64,000 bases of DNA. Origin: Mantamonas sphyraenae (lineage: Eukaryota; CRuMs; Mantamonadidae). The stretch is taken from contig JAPMXV010000051.1 of the NCBI GenBank assembly GCA_026936335.1, positions 372,001 to 436,000 of the forward strand, written 5' to 3'. Positions 10,296 to 21,035 of the stretch are shown here, one piece after another (the stretch's first letter is position 1; the number at the start of each line of letters is the position of its first letter). The notes below the pieces were generated by a model that made no database searches, was not told where the DNA came from, and saw only the letters and a program-made list of their open reading frames with translations. The translations under genes were made by a program, and so were the position numbers.

Positions 10296-11704
10296 TCAAC
10301 TCCCCACACTCATCGGGTCAAACACCTTACCACTGACCAACCCATCTCTTTCCACTCCTTTCCCATCCTCCTCATCTCTCTCCACTCCTCTCCCTTCCTC
10401 CTCATCTCGCTCCTGCACTTCGTGCTCGCTCTCCACCCTGGTCGTCGGAAACGGCTCTGTCGCCCCCCAATCCACACTCTCGTCCATTCCCAGCACATAA
10501 AAACTGCCTTTGGCGTTGTGCACCAGCCTGTAGCACAGAATCCAGCGGTAAATCCACAATCCCAAGGCCACAAGCGCATGGATGCAGCACAGGGCAATAG
10601 CTAAAGCAACCACGTCTGTCACTCTGTAGAACCAGAACGAAATAAAAAGCGTCAACACCACCGTCACCGCGACATCTCCCATCGCCCCAACGGACACGAG
10701 AAAAGCGGTCGCCTGGATCAACCGCAGAAGGCCACGCCGATCCACGACCGGCCACTTGTGGTGGATGCCCAGCATCACAGAGGTCGCCAAGTGGTACATC
10801 GCCCCAGGCAATGCAAACAGCAACGCGAAGAGCAAGCTACGTGTCATGGTGAGAAAAACAACCAGCTCCACAAGGTAGAAGCCCAGGGAGATTCCTTCCG
10901 TTCTGTGAATGACCCTCAGCGTTGTCAACACCTGCGCCTCCTTGGCTTGCGCAAGTGCAACCGTTTCCGAATCAAAATCTGCTTCCAACGACTCCTTGGT
11001 GGGTTCGAGAGAAAACTCAGCTCCCAGAAACGTCCACACTCGCTCCATGAACAGGAACCAACACCCCAGCAACATGCACACCGCTCCCAGTACCGACATG
11101 GCTTCCATGAGTTCAATATACCTGAAGATACCACTACTCGTGTAGTAGCGGTAGGTATTGGTCCTGTGGTAATGGTACCCGGCAGCCGCTGCGATTGCCC
11201 CCGAAATCAACATGGCCAACCCTCCCAGGCCGTGCACACCAGCCATCACGCGTGTGTATGGGCGAAGTTCCATCACCGTGCCCTTGCGAACGCACATTTG
11301 TGCCATCGCTGTCACAAAAAACAACCAACCGACTGAGGATGGGGGGTCAGTCGTTCTGTTCGACGAACTTTCTCGTTTTCCATTCCCTCCCGCAACTCAC
11401 GCACGACAACCACAATGGATGCATCCTCATTCGCATAGAACGCATAGGGGAACACGTATGTGCCGTAGTAGGTGATCATCATGGTCAACATGATCGCCAA
11501 GTCCAGCACCTGCGGGCCCGATGTGTGTCAGCGGCGTCCCGGATTTCCAGCTCGGTCCTTCCCTCTCCCCATCCTTTCACCTACACCAACAAAGCCCATC
11601 ACCCAAGAGTTCATCTTGACCAATGTCATCGCCTGGCTCTCATCTTCTGGCTTCCACTTCAACAGATTCGAGCAGTTCATGTTTGTAGAATGATTGCCCT
11701 CCAT
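10296..11704 (-). CDS. Tandem polytopic membrane protein, copy D
   Basis: Exons 11704-11585, 11509-11401 and 11332-10296 give 421 residues, starting MEGNHSTNMNC (or MNCSNLL eight residues in). The exon-2 helix differs from B and C (VLDLAIMLTMMITYYGTYVFPY), while exon 3 is almost the same. Conserved MLGIHHKWPVVDRRGLLRL and the C-terminal DGLVSGKVFDPMSVG are present. Introns are 75 and 68 nt. The 75-nt first intron has the same length and near-identical sequence in B, C and D. Membrane protein of unknown role. Confidence 0.75.
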
Positions 11705-11844
11705 GCCGCCCACCTCACTCAATCGTCACCTGATGTACTCTTCCCTCCTCCCAACAGTGTCTTCCCTGTTCTCCCTACCCAGCCCCACCCTCCTCCCGGC
11801 GATGCTCCATCCTCCATCCTTCCCAACGAAAACATCGAGGGCAA

Positions 11845-14800
11845 ATGAGCAGCGACGTGCCCAAAGAGATTGACCGCCTCCTCCGCACCTCTGAAACCTG
11901 CGTGCTGGCCCTCGAGGTCAAGTTTTACACACAAAACAAAAAGAACAAGCACAACCGCATCATGTGCCTTGTGCAGAACCGCAACAACAAATCCGAGCAC
12001 GCGTGAGTTCCCCAACCCCCATCTGTACCCGATAATGCTCCATGCGCACATGTTCCTCCCCCACATCTCACCCGAAATCCACCCCTCCTTTCCTTCTATC
12101 CCATCTTCTCATTCCCACAACTCCACTCTCGTTAACACCGTTCCACCCCCTCCCAATATCTCACTCCACCACCACCTTCTAGCCTTCTCTTTGTCAAAGC
12201 CCGACGATTCCAATCATACTATGTCGACGGCGTCGTGCCCGTCTTCTCCGACTTCAACCAACGCCTCTTTGTTAAAGGCAAGGCTCTCGATCTCAAATTC
12301 GATCTCGTAATGTTCAACGGCGAAATGGTCCGCTTCGAAGCCATCTGCGAATGGGAACTGCTCAACCGCATGTTTACAGAGCTCAATGCTGCTGCACAGA
12401 CGGCCAGTATGTCACAAACGCCTCGCCCACACCGCCCGTTTCCTAGCCCTCCATCGCGCTGACCCCCCCTCTCCCTCTCTCCTTCGTAGCCGACAAAGAG
12501 TACCAGCTGGAGTACGGCGAGTCCCACCAATGGGTCGTCCCCTACGTCGTCAGTCGCGACAAGGGTGCATCCGACCACACACGCGACCTCTTCCTCTCCC
12601 AGGGCGTCGTCAAGTCTGTACGCTTTGCCGGCTCCTCCGGCTCCGGCCCAAACACGCGCTCCTTTGCCGCCCGCAAAAACACAAACGCATTCCAGCTCGA
12701 CTTTGACGACGGCGACATCATGGGCATGGGTGCAAGCAGCTCCTCGCTTCTCTCCACCACCTCCTCCAGCTCGGCAGCCTCCTCCTCCTCTGCCTCTTCC
12801 TCCGACGCCTCCGTTTCCGCATCTGCCACCATGTCCTCCCCGACACAGTCTCTCACCCACCAAACAGGCAACATGAGCGCAGGCATGTTTGCCACGGGCT
12901 CCCGCAACATCAAGGAGATTTGGCTCAAGAACAGGATCAAGGCCCGCGAAGACGAGTTTGTCCAGCTGCGCTCCTTCAACGTGTACTGCGCCACCTGGAA
13001 CGTCAACATGAAGAAGCCCAAGGAACCGCTCGATCAGTGGCTGCAGGATCCCTCGTTCCCGGACATCTACGCCGTCGGTTTCCAGGAGATCGACATGAGC
13101 GCCGAGGCCTTTGTCCTCTCCGACACCTCCAAGACCGAACCCTGGGAAAACGCCATCGAAGAAGCCCTTTTGTACAAAGGCTGGGACAATGCCCCGCGCT
13201 ACGTGAAGCTCACCTGCAAGCAGCTCGTGGGCATGGCCATGGCCGTGTATGTGCGTGCCGAACACGTCAAGCACGTCAAGAACCTGCAGCACTCGCTCAT
13301 TGGCGTCGGCGTCATGGGCGTGGGTGGCAACAAGGGCGGCGTCTCTGTACGCTTCAACTTTTACGATTCGGGCGTTGTGTTTGTCAACGCCCATCTCGCC
13401 GCACACCACTCCCACGTCGACAGGCGCAACCAAGACTTTGCCGACATTGTCGCACGCACAGACTTTTACACAGAGGACCACGAACGGCTGAGCTTGTACG
13501 ACCACGACCAATTCTTCTGGATCGGCGACCTCAACTACCGCGTGGATCTCTCGTACGAGGAAGTGCTCCAGGAAATTGCCAAGGAGAACTGGGAATACCT
13601 GTATGCCCACGACCAGCTGGAGGCGCAGCGCAAGGCGGGCAACGCCTTTGAGGGCTTCCACGAGGCCAAGATCGAGTTTGCCCCCACGTACAAGTACGAC
13701 AACGGCACGGACGTGTACGACACAAGCGAAAAGAAGCGGATACCGGCGTGGTGCGACCGCGTCATGTGGTTCGACGACGCGGTGACGTGCAAGTTCTACA
13801 GACGCCACGAAATGCTCACCTCGGATCACAAGCCTGTCAGCGCCATGCTGGAAACGCCGATCAAAACCATCATCCGAAACAAGTACCAAGAGGTGTACCA
13901 GAGCGTCATTCGCGAACTGGATCAGATGGAAAATGACAGCATGCCTGACGCCAAGCTCAATGATAACACGGTGGACTTTGGGCCAGTGCATTGCTACAAC
14001 AGAGCAACGCTGCAGCTGACCCTGGAAAACACGGGTCAGGTGCTCGTCCAGTACTCATTTATTGCCAAGCCCGACGAAACCAGCGTGGCTCCGTCGTGGC
14101 TGACCATCAATCCGCTGCAGGGAATCCTGATGCCGCAGACAACCGAAACCATCCGCTTCACCGTGTACGTGGACGCGGCCATGGCTGCCGAGCTCAACGC
14201 CGGCTCCACCCAGTTGGAAGACATCCTGATCTTGCACCTGGAAAACGGCAAGGACCACTTTGTCAGCGTGACGGGCGAGTGGCAAGCGAGCTGCTTTGGG
14301 CGGTCGCTCACAGAACTGGTCAACTGCCCGTCAGCCATCCGCCGCATGGCCTACATGCCTTCGAGTGGCAAGGAATTGGCAGACGTCAGGTTGAGCATCC
14401 CAAAGGAGCTGTGGCGTCTCGTAGACTATCTGTACGCGGTGGGCGCTGACGAAGAGAACCTGTTCTTGGAGAGCGGCGACCGCGTGGAGATGTTTTCCAT
14501 CCGCGAGTGCCTGGACAGGGGTGAGCCGTTCAACACGTCGGAGATGGGAGTGCACTCGATGGCCGAGACGCTGATGCTACTGCTGGAGTCGCTTACAGAA
14601 AGCGTGGTGCCTGCGTCGTGCTTTGCCAAGTGCATCGAGGCGTCGCACTCGTACGAAGCCAGTGTGGATGTGCTCGGCTCCTTCCCGCTCGTGCACGCCA
14701 ACACATTTGTTTACTTGATGGCGTTTCTGCGCGAGCTGCTGGACAAAGAGCACAGCAGCAACGGCCTCACCGCAGCCAACCTCAGCGTGCTCTTTTCGCA

Positions 14801-14909
14801 GGTGCTCATGAAACCCGTGCGCAACAGCAAAAGTGCCCTGCAGAGGAAAGCTGCCCAATTTGTGCGCAACTTTCTCGACGGGGTGGAAGACCGGAGCAGC
14901 ACGCAATGA
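11845..14909 (+). CDS. OCRL/INPP5B-like: OCRL/INPP5B-type inositol polyphosphate 5-phosphatase
   Basis: Exons 11845-12002, 12183-12406 and 12490-14909 give 933 residues. Domains in order: an N-terminal PH-like fold (about 1-180), a Ser-rich linker (about 210-245), the 5-phosphatase domain (about 290-580), an ASH domain, and a C-terminal RhoGAP-like domain (about 690-920). Catalytic signatures are ATWNVN, FQEID, GDLNYRVD, PAWCDRV and SDHKPV. The architecture matches animal OCRL/INPP5B, which removes the 5-phosphate from PI(4,5)P2 on endosomes, Golgi and cilia. The catalytic Arg finger of active RhoGAPs is not evident, as usual in this family. Introns are 180 and 83 nt (donors GTGAGT, GTATGT). 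Confidence 0.93.
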
Positions 14910-14986
14910 CACCTGTGAACAAAATGAACAAATCTGGGTTTTCTCAAGAAATCAACTCTTGCATTTGCTGTCTGCGCGTCAACAAT

Positions 14987-16158
14987 TTACTGAGCGCCCG
15001 GCACGGAGCTGCGGGGAGAGGGGTCGATGGGCACGTGGTACGTGTGTGTGTGTGTGTGTGAGCGTGTGGCAAACGGATTCGGGATTCCTCCAATTTCACG
15101 GCTCGACGCGACGCCTTGGGGCTTGCCAGCCATCCAAACAAGCGAGGTGGAGGGGGGTTGCGCGTGTGCATGTTGTGTCAACAAACGTACCGGATGATGT
15201 CCGAGTCTCCCGGGTCGGTGATGCTCAGGGTGCCCACGGAGAAGTACTTGCCGCAAGCGGTACCCAGAGCCAGGTTGTCTGCAAGGGGAAAACAAGGAAC
15301 AGGTGGCCATGTGTGAGTAGGGGATATCCTTGACACAGACAGGTGCCTGCTCTGCGGCAGGTGGTAAAGCCAGATGCAGACATGGCAAGCGCAAAGGAGA
15401 GGGGAGGCCACCAAAAGACGGTGCAGAGAGGGCTCGATGGGCGGCAGCGCATGCATGGACTCAACCTACTCCCGTTAAAATGATACACGACGGTCTTGCC
15501 CAGCATGGCGTAGTACTCGATCTCGGTGCGGCGCAGGGCGGGGCAGTTGTTGGCCACGACGATCATCTTGGCTGCAAGGGGATGGAGAACAGGCAAGGGG
15601 AAGGACGGCGGGCGAAGGACGGGGGTCAGCCAATTGCGCTTTTTTCCCAGGCAGCTTTCCGGCGCGCCTGCACACGTAGGCAAGGCACATGAGCACCATG
15701 GTAGGTGGGAATGGCATGCGTGTGCAACTCACCCTTGCCAGAGCGCAGAGCCTTGAGCGACGACTTGTATCCCAGGGTGTACTTGCCCGACTTCATAACC
15801 AGGGCGAGACGGGCGTTGATGCTCTCCTTTGCCGACTTCTTCTGCTCGGAGTTTGGCCACCATGCGGGCAACGGGTAAGCATGTGCACGTGCGCATGGGA
15901 GGGCATGGACATGAACGAGGGCACACAGCTGCATGGCCAAGCCCTAGGCCTTGTGTGCCACGCAAGCGGGCGCGGACAACGCAGCCGTGCATGCAAAGCG
16001 GTGGACGAGTGCGCCCTGCACTCGGTCTCCTGTATTGCACAGCTGCGTTCCTTTCTGCGCCTCGCATGTACATGTGTATCTTCTGTATGTGTGTGTGTGC
16101 ACATATGTGCGTGCGTGTGTGCGTGGATGGTTCGGTGCAAACGTACAGACTTGACCAT
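14987..16158 (-). CDS. RPL30: 60S ribosomal protein L30 (eL30)
   Basis: Five exons: 16158-16147, 15841-15733, 15571-15470, 15278-15191 and 15008-14987, giving 110 residues. The first coding exon is only 12 nt (Met-Val-Lys-Ser). Conserved eL30 blocks are [53 protein letters not shown] and DPGDSDIIR. All four phases agree and the tail RSVPGAQ replaces the usual RSMPE. It is a structural protein of the large ribosomal subunit. Introns (305, 161, 191 and 182 nt) are long for this window; no box C/D snoRNA motifs were found in those read. Start is divergent from SMNDC1, 68 bp away. Confidence 0.95.
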
Positions 16159-16226
16159 TGTGTGTTGTTGTTTTTGGTGGCTGAGCGGTCGCTGGCCCGA
16201 CACCACGCAAACCAATCCACACATCC
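16159..16226. promoter_or_regulatory. 68-bp divergent promoter region, RPL30 / SMNDC1
   Basis: Two start codons lie 68 bp apart on opposite strands. The interval contains a T/G-rich tract next to RPL30 and a CCAAT-like accaatcc near SMNDC1. Whether either works as a promoter element is not known. Confidence 0.4.
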
Positions 16227-16495
16227 ATGGAGGAGTTGCAGGGCAAGGTGAAGCTCTACCAGGACAAAGTGGCCATGCTTGACGCCGCCCTGGCCAGGGA
16301 TCCGTCCAACACAGAGCTCGCCACCTTGCGTGCGGGTCTTGTGGAGATGTTGTCCACCACACAGCAACTGCTCGCGGCCAAGCAGCAGCAACACACACAG
16401 AAGAAACAGCAGCAGCCACAGCAGGGGAGCCAACCCAGATCAGAGCCCGTGCAGGGGATTGTGTACCAGAGCAGTAGCAGCAGCAGTAGCAGTAG

Positions 16496-16530
<35 letters not shown>

Positions 16531-16976
16531 GCAGGAACGAGCAGACAAAAGCACCTGCAACGCCTCAATTCAAGGTGGGCGACGCATGCCAGGCGCGCTG
16601 GAGCGAAGACGGCGTGTGGTACAATGCAGTGGTGGACGCCGTGGCCCAGGTGGCCCAGCAATGGATGTTTACAGTGACGTTTACGGAATACGGAAACAGC
16701 GACCACGTCGACGCCTCGAGCATCCGGCCGTTCAAGAGCACCTCCGAGGCAGTGGCTGCTCAAACAGGCAAAGTCATTGAGACCAGCAAGCGCAAGTTGG
16801 AGACTGATGCCGAGGCGGAGGAGCGCGACGCAAAGAAACGTCGTGTGGAACGCGCCAAGGCCAAAAAGCAGAAGTACGAAGAGAAGCTCAAGGAGGTGGA
16901 CAATGCGTACAATGCCAAGAAATCTGCATGGCAGACTTTCCAAAAGGGCAGCAAGGGCAAAAAGAAACGAAGGTGA
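16227..16976 (+). CDS. SMNDC1: Splicing factor SPF30 / SMN-domain-containing protein 1
   Basis: Single exon, 249 residues. An N-terminal helical segment (MEELQGKVKLYQDKVAML) is followed by a Gln-rich stretch, a polyserine tract encoded by AGC/AGT repeats (about 80-100), and a Tudor domain (about 113-170, KVGDACQARWSEDGVWYNA through EYGNSDHV). A lysine-rich coiled C-terminus ends in GSKGKKKRR. SPF30 binds symmetrically dimethylated Sm proteins through the Tudor domain and is needed for U4/U6.U5 tri-snRNP joining. The polyserine tract is an unusual insertion compared with animal SPF30. Convergent with the MFS gene, 35 bp apart. Confidence 0.9.
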
Positions 16977-17011
16977 ACGCTTCCGCGACTGCTTGCCTGG
17001 CTTCCGGGCAT

Positions 17012-19001
17012 TCATTCACGCACACCCTCTTCTCCGTCTTCGCCATCGGCATGAACAGGGGCAACAGGGGCAGCTGGGGCTGCGCTGCCCTTTTTGCGGT
17101 TGATATCGTCGGTCAGACGCAGAGTGCTGGCAAACTGGAGGAGAACGACGAGCGAGCTGAGCACAAAAGTGAAATAGATGTTGAGAGGGAACCAGTCGAT
17201 GCCGTTTTGCACACTCCAGGCCAAAGAGGTGCCTGCAATGATAGGTGCCAGTGTACGCACCAGCGCAGAGAAGGACTGGGCGATACCGTTGACAGAGCCC
17301 AGCGCGTCGCGGTCCACGCTGTTGTTGATGCAGAGGAAGGTCGATGTGAACGAGGAGATGAGCAACACGCCGCGGACGACGAGGAAGCACACAAGCAGTA
17401 CCCACAGCAGCATGGTGTCCTCGGCGGCAGCGTTGAGCAGCGGCAGCATCAGACTCACGGCCGCAAGGCCCAGTGAGCACACCTGGAAGATCTTCAGGGG
17501 GCCGTAGCGGTCTGCCAGCTTGGGATACAGCCATATTTGAAAGGTGCTGGTGGCCAGACCCGTCACGGCCAATGAAACGCCCAGGGATTGGGTGTGGAAG
17601 CCCAGACCGCCTGCACTCGGTGGCAGCACAGCCCACAGCGGGTAGGCTTCGTCAAACATCACATTGTACAAAGAAATCCATGTGTACATGGCCACGACCC
17701 AAAACACGTTGTTCTGGGACATGAGCGCGGAGAAGGACAAATGGGCGTTCTTGTCCACGGCCACCTCCTCTCCATCGTCTTGGTCTTCTTGGCCCTCCTC
17801 CTGGTCGCGCATTTCGATGAACCGTCCATTGTTGGAGGAGGCGTGTGCGCCGCCGATGCAACGTGCGGGCACAAAGTACAGGAGGAGATTGGCTGGGGTC
17901 GCTGCCACAACCTCGCCAGCCTTGGTTTCGGGAATATACAGACTGTAAACCAGGGCACAGACGAGAGAGAGCACAAACGGGATGATGCAAGGCAGCAGAT
18001 AGGGAAACTCAATCCACAGCGAGGCGTCTTGGAAGCCGTCGTATTTTGTGGCTGGCTCTGCGAGAATGCCGCCCCTGCGAGTGGGGTGATGGTTGGCAGA
18101 CCACGCAGAAAGAGAATGTGGCATGGCGTGGCGTTCAAAATCAGTGATCAGTGTCAGTGTCAACGCAGATCATCGCAGGGAGGCAGGGAGAACGTACAGA
18201 CTCGAGCCCGAGATGAGACCAAAGCCCCAAGTGGCACCGATGACGGACATGCCACGTGCGCTGTGCTCGGGGGTGATGCAAATTTCGGCCAGAATGGCCT
18301 TGGCAGTGCCGACGATGCCTCCCGCAAGGAGGCCTGTGAGGAAGCGTGCGGCAACGGCGAGACCAAACGACTGGGAGGAGAAGCCAAAGAGGAGCACCGT
18401 CCAGGCGTTGGAAATGAGGCCAAACACCATGACGGGCTTGCGGCCAAAGTGGTCGGAGAACTTGCCCCAGATGTAGGAGCTGAAGAGGCGGCCGAGGAAA
18501 AAGGCACCGGCGACAAAGCCGGCATAGTTGCCGATCTCCTCCACCTGGTCCACAACGCCAGTGGCCTGCACAAAGAAGGGCAGAAAGGGAAACAGCACGG
18601 TCATGCCTGAGGCATGACACACAGTGTCAGCGTGCCTTGTGGTGTGTTGTTTTGCATCGCTTCGTTGCGAGGTTGCGAGTTCGGCGGAAAGTACGCTGGG
18701 CTCTTCCGGCTCTCCGGCACCTACCGATGGCGTTGGCAAACAGGGAAAGACTGATGGCAGCCACCTGGAACAACGGGAACTTGGGTTCTTGCTCGCCATC
18801 ATCATCGTCGTCGTCGTCGTCGTCAGCGTTGTCCTGGCTGGCCAACAGATTGGCCTTGGCAATCATCTCGCCGTCGTCCTGGTCGTCAGCATCCACTTCG
18901 AGTGCAACGGCAGCCGTCGCCGTTTCTACCTGTGTGTGAGAAGCCGCATCGGAGGCAGCAGGGTCGATGTCGGGTGTAGCGGGATCGGGTGGCGGGCTCA
19001 T
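17012..19001 (-). CDS. Major facilitator superfamily transporter (ZIF1-like)
   Basis: Exons 19001-18725, 18606-18198 and 18074-17012 give 582 residues. A long acidic N-terminus (about 1-75, with an Asp run) precedes the first helix. Twelve helices are likely. MFS signatures include GRLFSSYIWGKFSDHFGRKP between helices 2 and 3 and the helix-5 GATWGFGLISG. A cytosolic central loop is rich in Glu and Asp (RDQEEGQEDQDDGEE). The layout resembles the zinc-induced-facilitator and related fungal/plant MFS family that exports nicotianamine or other small molecules. Substrate is not inferable here. Confidence 0.85.
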
Positions 19002-19342
19002 GCAGTGGCCCGAGCGGAGCTCCCGGCGACGATCCACGCAAGGAAACCCAAAAGGCGCCGAAAAACACACGAGACGGCCAACTTTTTCTGAGAGTTGAAG
19101 CAACGGACGGCGCGGATGAGTGGAGAAACGAAACTTTTGTCACCGGGTGCATTGCTGGCAGGCAATGTGCACCATGCATCGAGCCAGAGCAACGAAGCAG
19201 TAGGTGGAGGGCGGGACGGACTCGAAGACGGGGGGCAGCGAGTTTGGGGTTTGGGGTGGTTTTTTTCCTGGGTTCTGGAATGGGGCGTTTTCCCATTTGC
19301 GGCACGCGTGACGTGGAAGGAGGGCAGGAATACAGGGAAGGG
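19002..19342. other. Intergenic, 341 bp, divergent promoters
   Basis: This separates the starts of the MFS gene and the PNRC-like gene. The downstream frame remains open through much of it, with an alternative in-frame ATG at 19280. No motif or RNA gene was recognised. Confidence 0.4.
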
Positions 19343-20221
19343 ATGGCTGACAAGTTGGAGGACACACGTACGCAGGGAGCAAACCTGCTGCAGATGCTGC
19401 AGGCGCAGAGCACAAAGTCGCAGGAGGAGGAAAAGGCAGAGCGGACGGAACTGAACGGACAGGTTCTTTTCCAACGGCTGCAGGCGCACAACGCAGAGGT
19501 GGAGGAGCAAACTACGAGCGGAAGGACATCGGCAGGGAGTGGATCCGGATCGGGGGACGAAGGCATGAGTCGGTCTGTAAGCAACACAAACCTGCAGGGT
19601 GCGCAGTTGCTGGCGCTGCTGAATGGCGGCAGCGGAATCTCGCAGCCGTCGCAGCAGCAGCAGCTAGTGAGCAAGCAGACGCGTTCCATGTCTGTGGACA
19701 GCGGCAGCAAGTCGCAGAGCAAGAAGGGCAAGAAGGGCAAGAAGGGCAAGGGGGGCAAGCAGCAACAGCAGGGCGGAAAAAAGTCGGGCAATGCCAGCAG
19801 CAGTGACGACGAAGACACGCCGCAGCACAGCCACTACGCAGGTGCAAAGTTCACCGCAAGCCCTACGCCTGGAGATCTGCCCAAGCCACGCATTGGCAAG
19901 CGCAAAAAGTCGCGCAGCACAGAAGGCGTAAGCGTGACGCGTCGCGGACGTACCGCAAGCGTGGACGAACAGCAACAGGACGCCAGCTCTGCACTGAAAG
20001 CGATGCTGCAGATGAGCGCAAACAACAGCGACAGCAACAGCAACACAAGCACTGTGATCAGCAACAACATCAACATCAACAACACAACGGCGATGTACGC
20101 ACCCTCGCGCGTCACGTCGCAAACTCTGTACAAAACGTCGAGTGAAGAGGCCAGCAACGACCTGAAGTCTATGCTGGGCATTGGAGGAGGTGCAGGAAGC
20201 AAGAGCTCGCTCGGGATGTAA
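19343..20221 (+). CDS. PNRC/EDC1-like candidate decapping enhancer
   Basis: Single exon, 292 residues from the ATG at 19343; an in-frame ATG at 19280 would add 21. Mostly low-complexity and basic. Residues 165-182 read YAGAKF, then a Pro-containing spacer, then LPKP. YAGxxF plus LPxP is the activation motif and Dcp1-binding motif of EDC1 and the metazoan PNRC proteins, which stimulate mRNA decapping by Dcp2. Five short leucine motifs are spread along the chain (LLQMLQ 15-20, LFQRLQ 42-47, LLALLN 89-94, LKAMLQ 218-223, LKSMLG 274-279). They resemble helical leucine-rich motifs bound by Edc3. Function inferred from these linear motifs. Confidence 0.7.
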   Translation: MADKLEDTRTQGANLLQMLQAQSTKSQEEEKAERTELNGQVLFQRLQAHNAEVEEQTTSGRTSAGSGSGSGDEGMSRSVSNTNLQGAQLLALLNGGSGISQPSQQQQLVSKQTRSMSVDSGSKSQSKKGKKGKKGKGGKQQQQGGKKSGNASSSDDEDTPQHSHYAGAKFTASPTPGDLPKPRIGKRKKSRSTEGVSVTRRGRTASVDEQQQDASSALKAMLQMSANNSDSNSNTSTVISNNININNTTAMYAPSRVTSQTLYKTSSEEASNDLKSMLGIGGGAGSKSSLGM

Positions 20222-21035
20222 TTTCGACTGCGCGGAGCCTTGCAAAAACAACAACAACAACAACAAACAACAACAACAACAAAAAGAGGAGCTGGGAGAG
20301 CGGGCGAGATCAAGGCGTAGTGACAGCCCCATATTCACGAGAGGTCTGATCTGCAGGCATTGTCCGCAGGCTGTTCTCGTGCTGTCCTTCGCCTGGACTC
20401 GCGCGCTTGTCCCGTGGTTTCGTGATTGTCCAACTTTGTGGACTCACAGATGGTGTTTGTTCAACGACAGAGAGGCAAACAGTTGCATAATCAATGTCAA
20501 TGTTCACCATGGTATCTGCAGCACACATTGCACGTCGCACATCGCATGCGGGGAGATTGTTTCATTCGAATTCTTTTGCTTCGTCCATTGGATGGCCTCC
20601 GAATTCCCAGCATGGCTTCATCCATCTTCGTCCATGGAACGTTGCATGTTGTCTCGTTCCGCACCATTCTCCATGAGTCCTTGTCCGTGTGTCGCAACGG
20701 ACAAGGGGAGGGGGGCCAATGGGGACGGGAAGTCTCTCGCAGCTCCCGGTTGCATCGATTTCGGCGAAAGCTCCACGCGCAAAGAAGCGCACCTCCATCC
20801 CACAAACACCACCCTACGACACAAAAACGTGTGAGAAACTCGATCCAAGCACCAAACACTCGTGGTGAGCTCAACAGATGAGACGTGCGCGATTGCAATG
20901 GGGTTTGCGGCGATGCGCCTGAGAACAAAAAGTGCGCGCGTCGCAACTGCGCCAACTGACCCAGTACTTCAAACACCCTCGACAAACACTCGCTTCCACC
21001 TTCCTCGGAAACAACACATTACACATCCAATCGAC
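20222..21035. other. Longest gene-free stretch, 814 bp
   Basis: It opens with an ACA/CAA triplet repeat (about 20243-20286) just after the PNRC-like stop codon. The rest contains open frames on both strands without protein-like composition, and no tRNA, snoRNA or conserved protein was recognised. Confidence 0.45.

Noticed and set aside
12219-13991. 590-codon open frame opposite the 5-phosphatase
   Set aside because: Antisense to catalytic motifs of the phosphatase; no domain of its own.
20497-20985. Possible minus-strand gene in the 814-bp gap
   Set aside because: About 160 codons open, but Trp/Cys/Arg composition, no homologous motif and no splice-supported extension.
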